A DNA stretch of 64,000 nt from Tranzscheliella williamsii (lineage: Eukaryota; Basidiomycota; Ustilaginomycetes; Ustilaginales; Ustilaginaceae), in the NCBI GenBank assembly GCA_023212725.1, contig JALBYF010000033.1, forward strand, positions 124,001 through 188,000, written 5' to 3'. This document shows positions 10,258-19,158 of this stretch, piece by piece. The translations under genes and the position numbers were made by a program. Below the pieces are notes generated by a model. That model made no database searches. It saw nothing but the letters and a program-made list of their open reading frames with translations, and was not told the DNA's origin. Position 1 is the first letter of the stretch. The number at the start of each line of letters is the position of its first letter.

Positions 10258-10725
10258 GTAGCTCAGGCCTGCCACCCTGTATGTGGTAGAGCGTATCCAA
10301 GCATCTAAGCGCCGCATACACTCAGGCTGCCCTGCTTCATCTGTAGAGCAAGCGGCTCGAGCGCACATCGTCGTCAGGCGATGCGACTGGTCTTGTCCCC
10401 ACACAGGCGGCTAAGCCTCTGCGGTACAGGGCTGCGGGGCACCCTCATCGACATCCGCTAGCACACGCCCCTCCTTCATCAAGTCCGGGGCAGCGAGCGC
10501 GGGCGGCCAGTGTCCTTTGCTTTCCGAGGCTAACGCTTTCAGAAGCTAAGCGCTAACGCCCACCACCAGGTGTCATGGCTGGTTTTGCGAACATCAAGTG
10601 CCGGCCACTACTCTCCATACCAACGTAGCAAGTCACCGCCTCTGATGGCGACTACACTCGAATCTCTTCTCGGCGATGCTACTCTCCTCCCTCACACGTA
10701 CGCGAACACCACCCATCCGAATCTC
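10258..10725. other. Intergenic, no gene seen
   Basis: The stretch lies upstream of the cutinase gene and before the inverted-repeat element. It contains imperfect GCTAACG/CGCTAACG words near 10530-10560 and nothing that resembles a gene. Confidence 0.4.
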
Positions 10726-11038
10726 GGAATGATACAGCGACGCGCGTTTCAGTATAGGGAGGCGCTTTTTCCCGATCTGCAGAGTAAACCGAGTCTTCCT
10801 ATATCAACCTGACCGAATGAGAACCTTCAGCTCCATTTGTCTGAGCGGCAGTCACTTGATACCGTTCCGTCCATCCCTCTGAGTAGCTGCTTCTACGCAC
10901 AACGGGCCAAGTGGTCTTAGACACAAGCATCCCTTGTGCGGTAACTCACAATAAACGCAATTTTAGGTCAGTGAGCGATTGTGCAGATCGGCAAAAGGCG
11001 CGTCCCTATACTGATACGCGCGTCGCTGTATCATTTCC
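10726..11038. mobile_element. MITE-like element bounded by ~56-bp inverted repeats
   Basis: Bases 10726-10782 and 10983-11038 are inverted copies of each other, with roughly five mismatches and one single-base indel over about 56 bases. They enclose about 200 bases of unrelated sequence. The whole, about 313 bases, has the size and form of a non-autonomous MITE. No clear target-site duplication was seen, so a cruciform-forming remnant or rearranged LTR fragment is an alternative. It lies directly beside a copia gag fragment. Confidence 0.5.
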
Positions 11039-11080
11039 TCCGCATCATCTAGAAGGTAGACGATCCACAGCCTTTCTGCC

Positions 11081-11089
11081 CTATATAAA
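11081..11089 (+). promoter_or_regulatory. TATA element upstream of the gag fragment
   Basis: CTATATAAA occurs about 140 bases before the copia-type gag frame and could be a leftover LTR (U3) promoter. No LTR pair was found to support this. Confidence 0.25.
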
Positions 11090-11221
11090 CCGTGCATCGA
11101 ACATAAGAGAGATAGAAGCGTCGACCCCGACAGTACGTCAGTGCGTGCCAATGCAGACGCTGTGTTAGGAAAGCTTGGAACAGTCGACAGGATCTGAGCC
11201 CAATCAGCCAAAAGCCGATGC

Positions 11222-11650
11222 TTGAAGAATTCTTCAGCCTGTACTTGCCTGGTCGAGGATAATCCAGCATGGAAAGAGAACATGAAGATCCTCCTCCGCA
11301 TTGAGGGCAAGGACATGTGGCCTGTCGTTGATGGCACATTCATTGAGGCCGACGATGAAGTAGTCGCACGTCGAGTCTACCGCGCAGCGAACCATATGGC
11401 ACGAGGGTACATTGGCCTCGCGGTCGGACAACGTTACCAGCATCTGATAAAGGGTATCGACGATGCCCGCGAGGCATGGGAGAAACTGGACAAAACCTTG
11501 ACGAAGCTACTCCAGCCCAGCCGCCAATGTTCTAAGACGCCTCCGTCAACGAAGCACACGGGTCGCGGCAGTAGGTTGCCTCGCGGCCACCGTCGTTCAT
11601 CTGGCGAGCCGGGTGGTGGGACGCGTAGCTGGACAGGTCACGGCCGCTAA
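11222..11650 (+). pseudogene. Ty1/copia retrotransposon gag fragment
   Basis: The frame encodes a block resembling the copia gag (UBN2/DUF4219-type) domain: AWKENMKILLRIEGKDMWPV, then VDGTF, a stretch with AANHMARGYIGLAVGQRY, and IDDAREAWEKLDKTL. This order (W...M...L.....W.VV.G, then A...I, then A.E.W..L) is the family pattern. No ATG opens the frame at its 5' end; the first internal ATG is at 11281. No zinc knuckle, protease, integrase or reverse transcriptase follows before the tRNA gene. It is therefore a truncated remnant. It lies about 220 bases upstream of a tRNA-Ile gene, the kind of position Ty1/copia elements often choose. Confidence 0.6.
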
Positions 11651-11873
11651 ACAACCGTCGACTGGCAGTGCCCGATCCGACTTGTAGCTAGACCACGTCG
11701 CCTTCCCTTTTGACTCGCCCGTGGCAACCAAACGAGCCGAAGTGCGTTCTCCCACCTCCCATCGCCGAGGCCCCGCCGTTGTCCTGACCTCTGCAAGGAA
11801 GGGCGGCTGTGTGTACAGGCACCTGTGCGCTGCATGGCATCTATATGCAGTCACGTGAGCGTTTGTCACCCAA

Positions 11874-11976
11874 GCCTCGTTAGCGTAGTTGGATTATCGC
11901 ATCCGTCTAATAAACGGTGCCTCAGGCATACTGAGATTACAACGGAAGGTCACTGGTTCGAGCCCAGTACGGGGCA
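11874..11976 (+). tRNA. tRNA-Ile (anticodon AAT) with ~28-nt intron
   Basis: The acceptor stem GCCTCGT pairs with ACGGGGC (one G-U). The A box is TAGCGTAGTTGG, the T arm is ACTGG-TTCGAGC-CCAGT, and the B box is GGTTCGAGCCC. The anticodon loop CTAATAA (11907-11913) gives anticodon AAT. The anticodon stem TCCGT pairs with ACGGA at 11942-11946 only if about 28 bases (11913-11940) after position 37 are removed, the standard intron site. The discriminator base is A at 11976. Confidence 0.9.
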
Positions 11977-11995
11977 AACTCCCCTCACCGGGATC

Positions 11996-12000
11996 TTTTT
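11996..12000 (+). terminator. RNA polymerase III terminator
   Basis: A run of five T residues lies 20 bases beyond the tRNA-Ile 3' end. Confidence 0.7.
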
Positions 12001-13258
12001 GCTGTCGGATTCTTTTGCTGCCTTTTTCAGGCCTGGGAGGCTTTTGTCGAGCGCTTTGAAGGCAAGAGCTGCGGTTGACAAGTTGCTAGCTACCCAGGCA
12101 TTTGCAGGTCGCAACGCTGAAATGGAACGGTTGAGGACCTTTTTCGCGTGGTTGTGGTGGGCCAAGCGGGTGCCGTGTCGATCTAACACCGCCGGTTCAT
12201 GCCTTCCATCCATGATTTTCTGCCGTGTTTACCGTGCCCTTTTTGCGGTCCTTTTCTGGTCTACATTCGAGAATTGGTATCAGTCCTGGTTGGCAGCACA
12301 TGACTGCGATTGGCTGTGCTTGCGTTCGCGTCTGTTTCTAGTAGTATAGCGGTGGTGATGCTGTTGGTTGTCGACGGAGCCGACGTCATCAGCGGCCCGT
12401 GTAGCGGCGTGTTTGCTCACATTCCTGCCGCGCGAAAAGAAACGTCGAAAGAACGAAAATCCGCCACAGAGGCGGCGAAGTTGAATGAGCAGGGCGGGTG
12501 ATCGTCAACCCGATCCACGAGATCTGTTTGCCGCCCGCGCCTTATGTGTGTGGGGCGGGGAAAGGTGTCCAGCTGTGCCTTGAATTCCTCGACGCCTTGT
12601 CTCTTGATCTACAGGCCACCCCGCAGCCCGCACCGCAGCCCACAGCTTACATGTCCCTACGCCATGTTGTTCCACAGTTCGTTTCTTCGCATTGCTGCTC
12701 TGCAAGCCGCAAATGTCTGGCAGCTCTTCCCGCTGCAGTACGGCCAATCACACCCCCTGGGATGTATCATCTATGAGATCTTGCCATCTGCAAGCTCGCT
12801 TGCATCGGCCGCAGTGCACGTTCGCAACCTTCTGCCATCGCCAGCATGGATCTGCACATCCACCTGCGCTGTTCGCCACTTTGCATCTTGGTAGACAGCC
12901 CCCCCATTGCGCTCCTTGCTCTCGTCATCAATTCGGATTGTGGCTGTCGTCGTTGTTTGGTTTGCTGTTGTTGTTGCTGTTGCTTCTTCCAGGCGCCTGT
13001 GCTTGTTGTTGTCGCTTGTGTTGATGGCGTTGCTGCGGGCAGTCTGATCGCATGTCCAGTTTGTCGATCGTCCATCGGTCCATACCGTCAATGCATGTTA
13101 TGAATGACTCCCGTCTCCGCACACCGAGTGGCAGGTCTGGTTCAGCGCACTCTCCTGGCGGCTGTCGGACGCCGCGTTGGGTTGCGCCCCGCTCTGTTGC
13201 TATCTGGGCGGCAGGATCGCTTACGCTGCGCAACGCTGTAGCCAACGTCCGCCCCGCT
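12001..13258. other. Intergenic, no gene seen
   Basis: The stretch lies between the tRNA and the hydrophobin promoter. It contains TTG-rich tracts near 12950-13015 and nothing recognisable as a gene or further transposon domain. Confidence 0.4.
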
Positions 13259-13272
13259 GAAAGCTATAAAGA
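13259..13272 (+). promoter_or_regulatory. Core promoter of the hydrophobin gene (TATA at 13265-13270)
   Basis: GAAAGCTATAAAGA contains a consensus TATAAA, 138-143 bases upstream of the ATG. The identical 14-mer sits upstream of the repeat-peptide gene (16082-16095, opposite strand). A pyrimidine-rich leader with CCACT repeats (about 13324-13345) follows before the start codon. Confidence 0.65.
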
Positions 13273-13407
13273 ACGAGCGGCAAGACGTCTTCTCCATCCC
13301 CTTTTCCTCATCAACTCACACTCTCCACTCCACTCCACTCCACTACCCACTTCTCTTTCCACCTTTCCCACTCTCTTAGCTCTTCAGCTCCTACACTCGT
13401 CTTCAAA

Positions 13408-13861
13408 ATGCAGTTCAAGACCATCTTTGTTGCTGTTGCCGCCTTCGCCGCCATGGCCTCTGCCATGCCCCACGGCTCGTCCGAGAAGAACGGAAACGGC
13501 CAGTGCGCCACCGGTGTTGCCCAGTGCTGCTCTCAGATCGTAAGTGCCGCTACGGGCGTCTGAACGCGAAGAGTCGCGCCTCACGTCACCGTGTCTGACC
13601 ACAATCCTTTTTCTCGCGCTTGGCTTTCGCAATGAGCAGAAGCACGGCAAGGATGCTGCTGATGCGCTTACCGGCCTCGGCATGGCGTTCAACGAGCTGC
13701 TCGACGGTGCCATCGGCATCGACTGCCAGCAGATCCCCGTTGGTGTTATTGCCGTGCCCGTTGCTGTTCAGAACATCTGCAAGAACACCGCCGTCTGCTG
13801 CGAGGGCTCCGCCAACAACGGCCTCATCCAGACCTCGTGCACCCCCATGTCCGCCAACTAA
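13408..13861 (+). CDS. hum2: Class I hydrophobin, Hum2-like, two exons
   Basis: Exon 1 is 13408-13539 (donor GTAAGT) and exon 2 is 13637-13861, or 13640-13861 because the acceptor is a tandem GAGCAG. The product is 118 or 117 residues; U. maydis Hum2 is of this size. Residues 1-19 are a signal peptide. Eight cysteines follow hydrophobin spacing: C, CC (CATGVAQCC), then C (GIDC), C (NIC), CC (AVCC), C (QTSC). Hydrophobins assemble at air-water interfaces and coat aerial hyphae. The core promoter has a clean TATAAA. The gene is convergent with the Kex2-type repeat-peptide gene at 15025-15954, also predicted to make surface peptides. The gene symbol rests on length and general resemblance. Confidence 0.9.
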
Positions 13862-15024
13862 GCCTCTCGCACTTGCCTGCCCCGCTTCTCTCCGGCTGCC
13901 CTTCTGCGCCGGTCCCCTGTAGTAGCCTCGCTTTATCGTGCCTGCCCTGCGCGCTCACCGTCTGCCGCCCCGGCTTTCCTTGCTATGGTCTGGCCGAAGC
14001 TATGCTTCCGTGGGCGCACAGACGCCGCCTTCCCACGTCACCACCCCTCTGCCCGCAGCGATAGCAAGCGTACAGCCATACCCCGTCTATAGACATCCAT
14101 CGCACGCTCCGAGCATTGCATTTCCCGCGGCCCGCCCCTTTCTCCGCAGTGTATCGCGCCTCTTGCTTGTGTTCTGCAAGAAGTGTGAGGGAGTGATGCA
14201 ACCAGGTTACAGTATAGGTGCAGGGGCTGGCTCAATGAGGAAGGTCTGGCCTGCTTCGGTGCGGAGCGGCAGCGCTTCGATGGGGTGCGGCCCGCGTGCT
14301 GAGCGCAGCTCCCGCCGCTGCCCAGTTGCGCCCGCGTCCCAGCCAATCCACGCGCATGCAAGCGTGGCTCTGCGCAGGGACCGTTTCAGACTTCTATTGA
14401 TTCGCAACACAACAACGGGCGAGAAAAGGGGCCATTGAGCAGGGGGAGTGCCTTTGCAGCATTTGGACACATGTGCAAGTGGCGGTGGAGGCGCGGGCGG
14501 CTACTTGCGTGTAGACCTGGGTCCACTGAGCCATTGCAGTGTGGCCACCTCGGAGGGAAGCGGCTTCTGCGCTACAACGACGGCGTCGAAGATCTGGTCG
14601 GACCAGGCGGTGTCGTTCAAGTCGGCGGGCGCGACCTTTTGCCGCTGGTCGGCAGTGACGTGGTTGAGGCAAGTACCACACCGCCGCCCCCCAAGCCCGA
14701 CGACCCCGCCCAGCTCCCAGATCGCCCTATGTTCCGATGTACTGTGGCCGCACGCACCGCGCTCTTTTGTATCTGTCAAAAGCCAGATCTAGCAACCAGC
14801 CGACCCTCACAGACACGGTAACCGCCAGCGAAGCGGACATGCAATGAGGATGTATACGCTACGGACTGGCATTACCGTTGCCGTTGAGCAATGTGACCGC
14901 CTCAAGTCTGGTGACGAGGCCGAGTGAAAGTCTAATACAGAAATTAGCGGGCGCGGACAAAGTCTATAAGGAGCGGTAGGGGGAGGGATTGCGAAGCGAA
15001 GGTAGGGAAGGAGGCGTGTGGTAG
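13862..15024. other. Convergent intergenic region between hydrophobin and repeat-peptide genes
   Basis: Only weak frames are present. A 92-codon minus-strand frame at 14501-14779 has a few cysteines but no signal peptide and no recognised family, so it is not called as a gene. Confidence 0.4.
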
Positions 15025-15855
15025 CTAGAGGCCGAGGTCCTTGAGCGCGGCGGTGAGCTCGTCGATGAGGTTGTCGCTGCCGCGCTTTTTAAGGCCGAGG
15101 TCCTTGAGCGCGGCGCTGAGCTCGTCGATGAGGTTTTCATCGGCGCGCTTCTTGAGGCCGAGGTCCTTGAGTGCGGCGCTAAGCTCGTCGACCAGGTTCG
15201 GGTCCTCTTCGGAGCGCTTTCGCAGGCCGAGGTCCTTGAGTGCCGCGTTGAGCTCGTCGACAAGGTTGTCGCTGCCACGCTTGCGCAGGCCGAGGTCCTT
15301 GAGTGCGGCGCTGAGCTCGTCGATCAGGTTCGGGTCCTCCTCGGAGCGCTTTCGCAGCCCGAGGTCCTTGAGCGCCGCATTGAGCTCGTCGATCAAGTTG
15401 TCGCTGCCGCGCTTGCGCAGTCCGAGGTCCTTGAGCGCGGCGTTGAGCTCGTCAACGAGGTTCTCGCTACCGCGCTTGCGCAGGCCCAGGTCCTTAAGAG
15501 CCGCCGTCAGCTCGTCAATCAGGTTCTGGTCGGCACGCTTCTTCAGGCCCAGGTCCTTGAGCGCTGCATTCAGCTCGTCGATCAGGTTGTCACTGCCTCG
15601 CTTGCGCAGGCCAAGGTCCTTGAGTGCAGCGTTAAGCTCGTCAATGAGGTTGTCGCTGCCGCGCTTGCGCAGCCCGAGGTCCTTAAGCGCCGCGCCGAGC
15701 TCGTCAATCAGGTTAGGGTCCTTCTCGGAGCGCTTGCGCAGTCCGAGGTCCTTGAGCGCAGCGTTGAGCTCGTCGATGAGATTGTCACTGCCGCGCTTGC
15801 GCAGGCCCAGATCCTTGAGCGCGGCGTTGAGCTCGTCGACAAGGTTGTCGCTACC
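15025..15855 (-). repeat. Tandem coding repeat, ~63-69 bp unit, 13 copies
   Basis: The DNA of the peptide precursor consists of tandem units of 63 bases, or 69 in the SE-DP class. The last unit lacks the cleavage-site codons. Units are highly similar in protein but differ at synonymous sites, which suggests age and selection on the peptide rather than very recent expansion. Confidence 0.9.
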
Positions 15856-15954
15856 CCGGACGGCGAGCCCGCCTGCAGGGGCAGAGACTGGCGCCGCGAG
15901 CGAAGCCGTGCATGCAACAGCAGCGAAAATGGTGAGGAATGCAGCGACCTTCAT
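15025..15954 (-). CDS. Secreted Kex2-processed repeat-peptide precursor (KEP type)
   Basis: 309 residues, intronless. Residues 1-20 form a signal peptide, and a short pro-segment ends AVR at 33. Thirteen tandem units then fill the rest of the protein to its last residue. Twelve units end in RKR or KKR, ideal Kex2 cleavage sites. Three unit classes differ only at the N-terminus: GSDN/GSEN (8 copies), SEKDP/SEEDP (3) and ADQN/ADEN (2). All share the core NLIDELNAALKDLGL with minor changes. Released peptides would be 18 or 20 residues, cysteine-free, acidic and amphipathic-helical. The architecture resembles fungal KEP precursors and is reminiscent of U. maydis Rep1, but the repeat is shorter and unlike Rep1 as known. 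The promoter shares a 14-mer with the hydrophobin gene. Function is inferred only: surface coat, amphipathic or signalling peptide. Confidence 0.88.
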   Translation of the reverse strand: MKVAAFLTIFAAVACTASLAAPVSAPAGGLAVRGSDNLVDELNAALKDLGLRKRGSDNLIDELNAALKDLGLRKRSEKDPNLIDELGAALKDLGLRKRGSDNLIDELNAALKDLGLRKRGSDNLIDELNAALKDLGLKKRADQNLIDELTAALKDLGLRKRGSENLVDELNAALKDLGLRKRGSDNLIDELNAALKDLGLRKRSEEDPNLIDELSAALKDLGLRKRGSDNLVDELNAALKDLGLRKRSEEDPNLVDELSAALKDLGLKKRADENLIDELSAALKDLGLKKRGSDNLIDELTAALKDLGL

Positions 15955-16081
15955 TTTGCAGATCGAGGGATAGGACGGTTTAGGTAGATGTAGGGCGGTA
16001 CTAGGTGGTCAAAGGTGGCTAGGATGCAAGAGGCAGGCAAGTCTGATGATCTTTGTCGAAAACTGATGCCCAGAAGGACGA

Positions 16082-16095
16082 TCTTTATAGCTTTC
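16082..16095 (-). promoter_or_regulatory. Core promoter of the repeat-peptide gene (TATA at 16084-16089)
   Basis: The minus strand reads GAAAGCTATAAAGA, identical over 14 bases to the hydrophobin core promoter. Its TATAAA begins 135 bases upstream of the ATG at 15954, close to the 143 bases in the hydrophobin gene. Confidence 0.65.
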
Positions 16096-16810
16096 GTCGA
16101 CGCCCCAGCCGTCGCTAGAAGTCTCGCAATAGCTGTATAAGCCGAGTCGGTGTGTCAGCGACGAAGACAGGGCATCCGGCTACGTGGTGGCCACCCATCC
16201 GAATGGTCAAGCGGCGGGCATTTGTGGAAGCTTGCTGAACAGAGATAAGGATTTCTCTAGCCAGTATGGGCGAAGCTTTCTACATACACACCGAGTGTGG
16301 ATGGTGAGGTGGGCAGATAAGGTGGACGCTGGTGGCAGCGCGGATCCTTATCTCAGCTTCCGGTTTCAGACGCGGGGTGACGACGGTGACAGCGGTGACG
16401 AGATCGCTAACGTCTCTTAGCGCGAAATGGAAGGTGTCGAGCGGATCTCTGCTCGGCAAGTGCGATGACACCATTGGCAGAAGGGGCAGCAACCGATGGA
16501 CTAGTGGCGAGGCAGCGATGGGCACCGAATAGGCAGTGGCACAGCTCGGATGTATGGGTCGACGATCAAGAGTCACCGGCATTCGGCTGAGACGAACTCA
16601 GCTCGCCTCTGCAAGCGCACTTGTTGGTGGACGCCGTAGACGTCTGTTGACGGCCCGACACCGAAGAAAACAGGCGAGCCGAGCTGCGATAACACAAACA
16701 CATGCTCGTGAGCGACCCAACTGAGGGTGTGCGCGATCCCATGACGACATCCAAGTCTGCCGAGGCACCATACTTCCGTTCTGCATGAGCTCGATTCTAG
16801 CCCAAGCGGT

Positions 16811-16836
16811 CATGGGCATCGGCCATGGGCATCGGC
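16811..16836. repeat. Direct tandem repeat, 13 bp x 2
   Basis: Two exact adjacent copies of CATGGGCATCGGC. Confidence 0.85.
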
Positions 16837-16896
16837 CAAGATGTGTAGCCTCCGACCCAGCGTAAGGATGTATGCGGCCCCGCGCACCAAAGCGGG

Positions 16897-16968
16897 AGGT
16901 TCCAAGGCGAGATGTGCCGGAAGTTCCAAGGCGAGATGTGCCGGAATTTCCAAGGCGATCTGTGCTGG
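16897..16968. repeat. Tandem repeat, 24 bp x 3
   Basis: Three adjacent 24-base units centred on TTCCAAGGCGAGATGTGCCGG. The first two differ by one base, and the third has several changes. Confidence 0.85.
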
Positions 16969-17940
16969 CAGCGGGGTAGCGAGGAGGAAAAGGTCCAAGG
17001 CCGCCCTGCACAGTGACGGTTGGTGAGTGGCGCGGTATCTGACACGCGGTCAGGTGAAAGCATGAAAGCCGGTGGATCTGGCGGGTGGGAGTGACACTGG
17101 AGAAGTGGACTCGGCGGCACGGCCACGCTGGACGCTCGCTAGGCGCGGCATGCAAGGGCGGCTAGGGAGCTGGGAGGAGGAAGACGGCCGGCGGGTGGTG
17201 ATTGGCTGACGATATCTGACGGCGGACGAGTCTAGGCGAGGCACTAACTCCTGTCTAAAGCTAGCGGGTTTCCGTCTTGACAGGTCTCACTGATAAGACG
17301 TACTGCCGCCCGATAATCGGTGTTGGCTCGCCAGAAAGCGCACCAGCATAGGGAGGTTTCGAGCACGCAGTCTGACCTGGCTGCTGACTCTCGAGACTGG
17401 GCGCTGGTGAATGAGCTTCAAGACGGTTTAGAACGCGCGGTCGGAAACCTTCCCTAAATAAGCGTGTCTTAGCCGACATGTCTGACATCATCGTCGACCG
17501 AAGCCTACACATCGCGGCTAGTCTCACATAGCACGCTCAGCTTGCACGACCCGGCTACCCGCCGAGCCGATAGACAACACCTCGCCGCATTCATGCGCAA
17601 CAGACGCATCTTTTCAGGAAGACACAAACTGTCTGGCTAGTACAAAGGCCAGTGGAACAAACGGGAAGTTCAACGTACGAAACGATGAGAATTCCGATCC
17701 TGGCTGTTAGATCCAGTTTCGCATCGGCTCTTCATCGGGCGCTTGGCACGCCCGATCGATCGGCATCACCGCAACTACGGTTGCTTGGTAGGCACAAGTA
17801 GCTACACCCACCGGATTGCGACGCAAGGCTGATGCAGGCAGCCCGCAACGGCGCCAAGGACAAGACATGGTTTCAACATCGATCAGCAGAAGATAGAATT
17901 ACCCGTCAAGAGGTATGGCATGTAGGTGAAGAGCGAGGCT

Positions 17941-19158
17941 TTACTTGTACAGGGCTCGCTTGGCAGCCCTGACAACGATGGCGGTGTCGGGGAAGGAGAG
18001 TTTCTCCAGGTTCTCGGCGTACGGGGTGGGGACAGAGGCGCCGGAAACACGCTCAACGGGAGCGTCGAGGTGGTCAAAGGCAAAGTCGTTGATAGTAGCG
18101 GCGATCTCGGAACCGACTGAGAAGAGCGGGAAGCCGCTCTCTACTGTGACAATGCGGTTGGTCTTCTTGACCGAGGCGACAATGGTGTCGACGTCCAGTG
18201 GGCTGATGGTTCGCAGGTTGATCACCTCGGCCTCGACACCCTCCTCCTTCTTGAGGATTTCGGCAGCCTCCATGGCGTAGTTCATACCGATCGAGTGCGA
18301 TACAATGGTGATGTCTTTGCCGGCCCTCTCGATCTTGGCCTTGCCGATCGGGATGGTAAAGTCGTCGGAGAGAGCCTCGTGCGAGATGTCAAACGACTGG
18401 CCGTACAGGATCTCGTTTTCCAAAAAGACCACCGGGTTGGGGTCGCGGATAGCGGATTTCAAGAGACCTCGGCAGTCTTCGGCGGACCAAGGCGAGATGG
18501 TCTTGAGACCGGGGATCTGACCGTACCACGATGCATAGTCCTGCGAGTGCTGGGCACCGACACCAGCGGCAGCACCATTGGGGCCGCGGAAGACAATGGG
18601 ACATGGCACATTACCGCCGGACATGTAGTAGGTCTTGGCACCAGAGTTGATGATCTGGTCAATCGCCTGCATGGCAAAGTTGAAAGTCATGAACTCGCAG
18701 ATGGGTCGAAGGCCGGAAAGCGCAGCACCGACGGCCAAACCGGCGAATCCAGACTCGGTGATGGGAGTGTCAATCACTCGTCGCTCTCCGAACTTGTCGA
18801 GCAGGCCACGGGTGATCTTGTAGGCACCATTGTAGCGAGCAACCTCCTCGCCGAGGATGAAGACCTTGTCGTCGCGAAGCATCTCCTCCTCCATCGCCGA
18901 GTTCAACGCATCTCGGACAGTAAGTTGCTGGGGCTTTCCATCGGTCGACGCGTTTCGGGCGCTGGAAGGGAGGAAGGCGGTAAGCGCGGCCGGGTCGGTA
19001 GTCAGGCGGGAGGAGCTTGCGACCGGACGAGCGATGGAAGACTTGGGCAGCAGCTGGGAAGGCTGCTTGCTAGCGACCGTCGTGGAGAGCGATCGGAAAC
19101 CAGATCGGGGCGCTTGAAGACGAGCGACCGAAGCCATGGCGGAACGAGTAGCAGCCAT
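17941..19158 (-). CDS. PDB1: Pyruvate dehydrogenase E1 component, beta subunit (mitochondrial)
   Basis: 405 residues, intronless, from the ATG at 19158 ([14 protein letters not shown]). The frame is open further upstream, but that extension is unlike the family. The first 70 residues are rich in Ser, Ala and Arg and poor in acid residues, as in a mitochondrial presequence. The mature enzyme starts near [21 protein letters not shown]. Conserved blocks include [47 protein letters not shown] and a C-terminal transketolase domain ending in VPTPYA. With E1-alpha it forms the thiamine-diphosphate decarboxylase of the pyruvate dehydrogenase complex in the matrix. Codon use is even and well adapted, consistent with high expression. 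Confidence 0.97.
   Translation of the reverse strand: MAATRSAMASVARLQAPRSGFRSLSTTVASKQPSQLLPKSSIARPVASSSRLTTDPAALTAFLPSSARNASTDGKPQQLTVRDALNSAMEEEMLRDDKVFILGEEVARYNGAYKITRGLLDKFGERRVIDTPITESGFAGLAVGAALSGLRPICEFMTFNFAMQAIDQIINSGAKTYYMSGGNVPCPIVFRGPNGAAAGVGAQHSQDYASWYGQIPGLKTISPWSAEDCRGLLKSAIRDPNPVVFLENEILYGQSFDISHEALSDDFTIPIGKAKIERAGKDITIVSHSIGMNYAMEAAEILKKEEGVEAEVINLRTISPLDVDTIVASVKKTNRIVTVESGFPLFSVGSEIAATINDFAFDHLDAPVERVSGASVPTPYAENLEKLSFPDTAIVVRAAKRALYK

Larger units (their letters stand above)
16096..17940. other. Intergenic, no gene seen
   Basis: A long stretch between the repeat-peptide promoter and the PDB1 3' end. It contains short tandem repeats at 16811-16836 and 16897-16968 and no frame with recognisable features. 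Confidence 0.4.

Noticed and set aside
14501..14779. 92-codon minus-strand frame with several cysteines, possible effector
   Set aside because: It has no signal peptide, no convincing upstream exon and no recognised family. Evidence is too weak to call a gene.
15025..15855. Regular repeats considered as a CRISPR array
   Set aside because: Units are contiguous in-frame coding repeats without spacers, in a eukaryote.
15041..15973. 310-codon plus-strand frame opposite the repeat-peptide gene
   Set aside because: It arises because the repeat codons leave the antisense frame open. Its Ser/Arg/Leu repeats have no signal peptide, and the minus-strand reading has a signal peptide, cleavage sites and a promoter.
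16598..17155. 185-codon minus-strand frame over the 24-bp repeats
   Set aside because: The composition is typical of non-coding GC-rich sequence, with no signal peptide, domain or promoter support.
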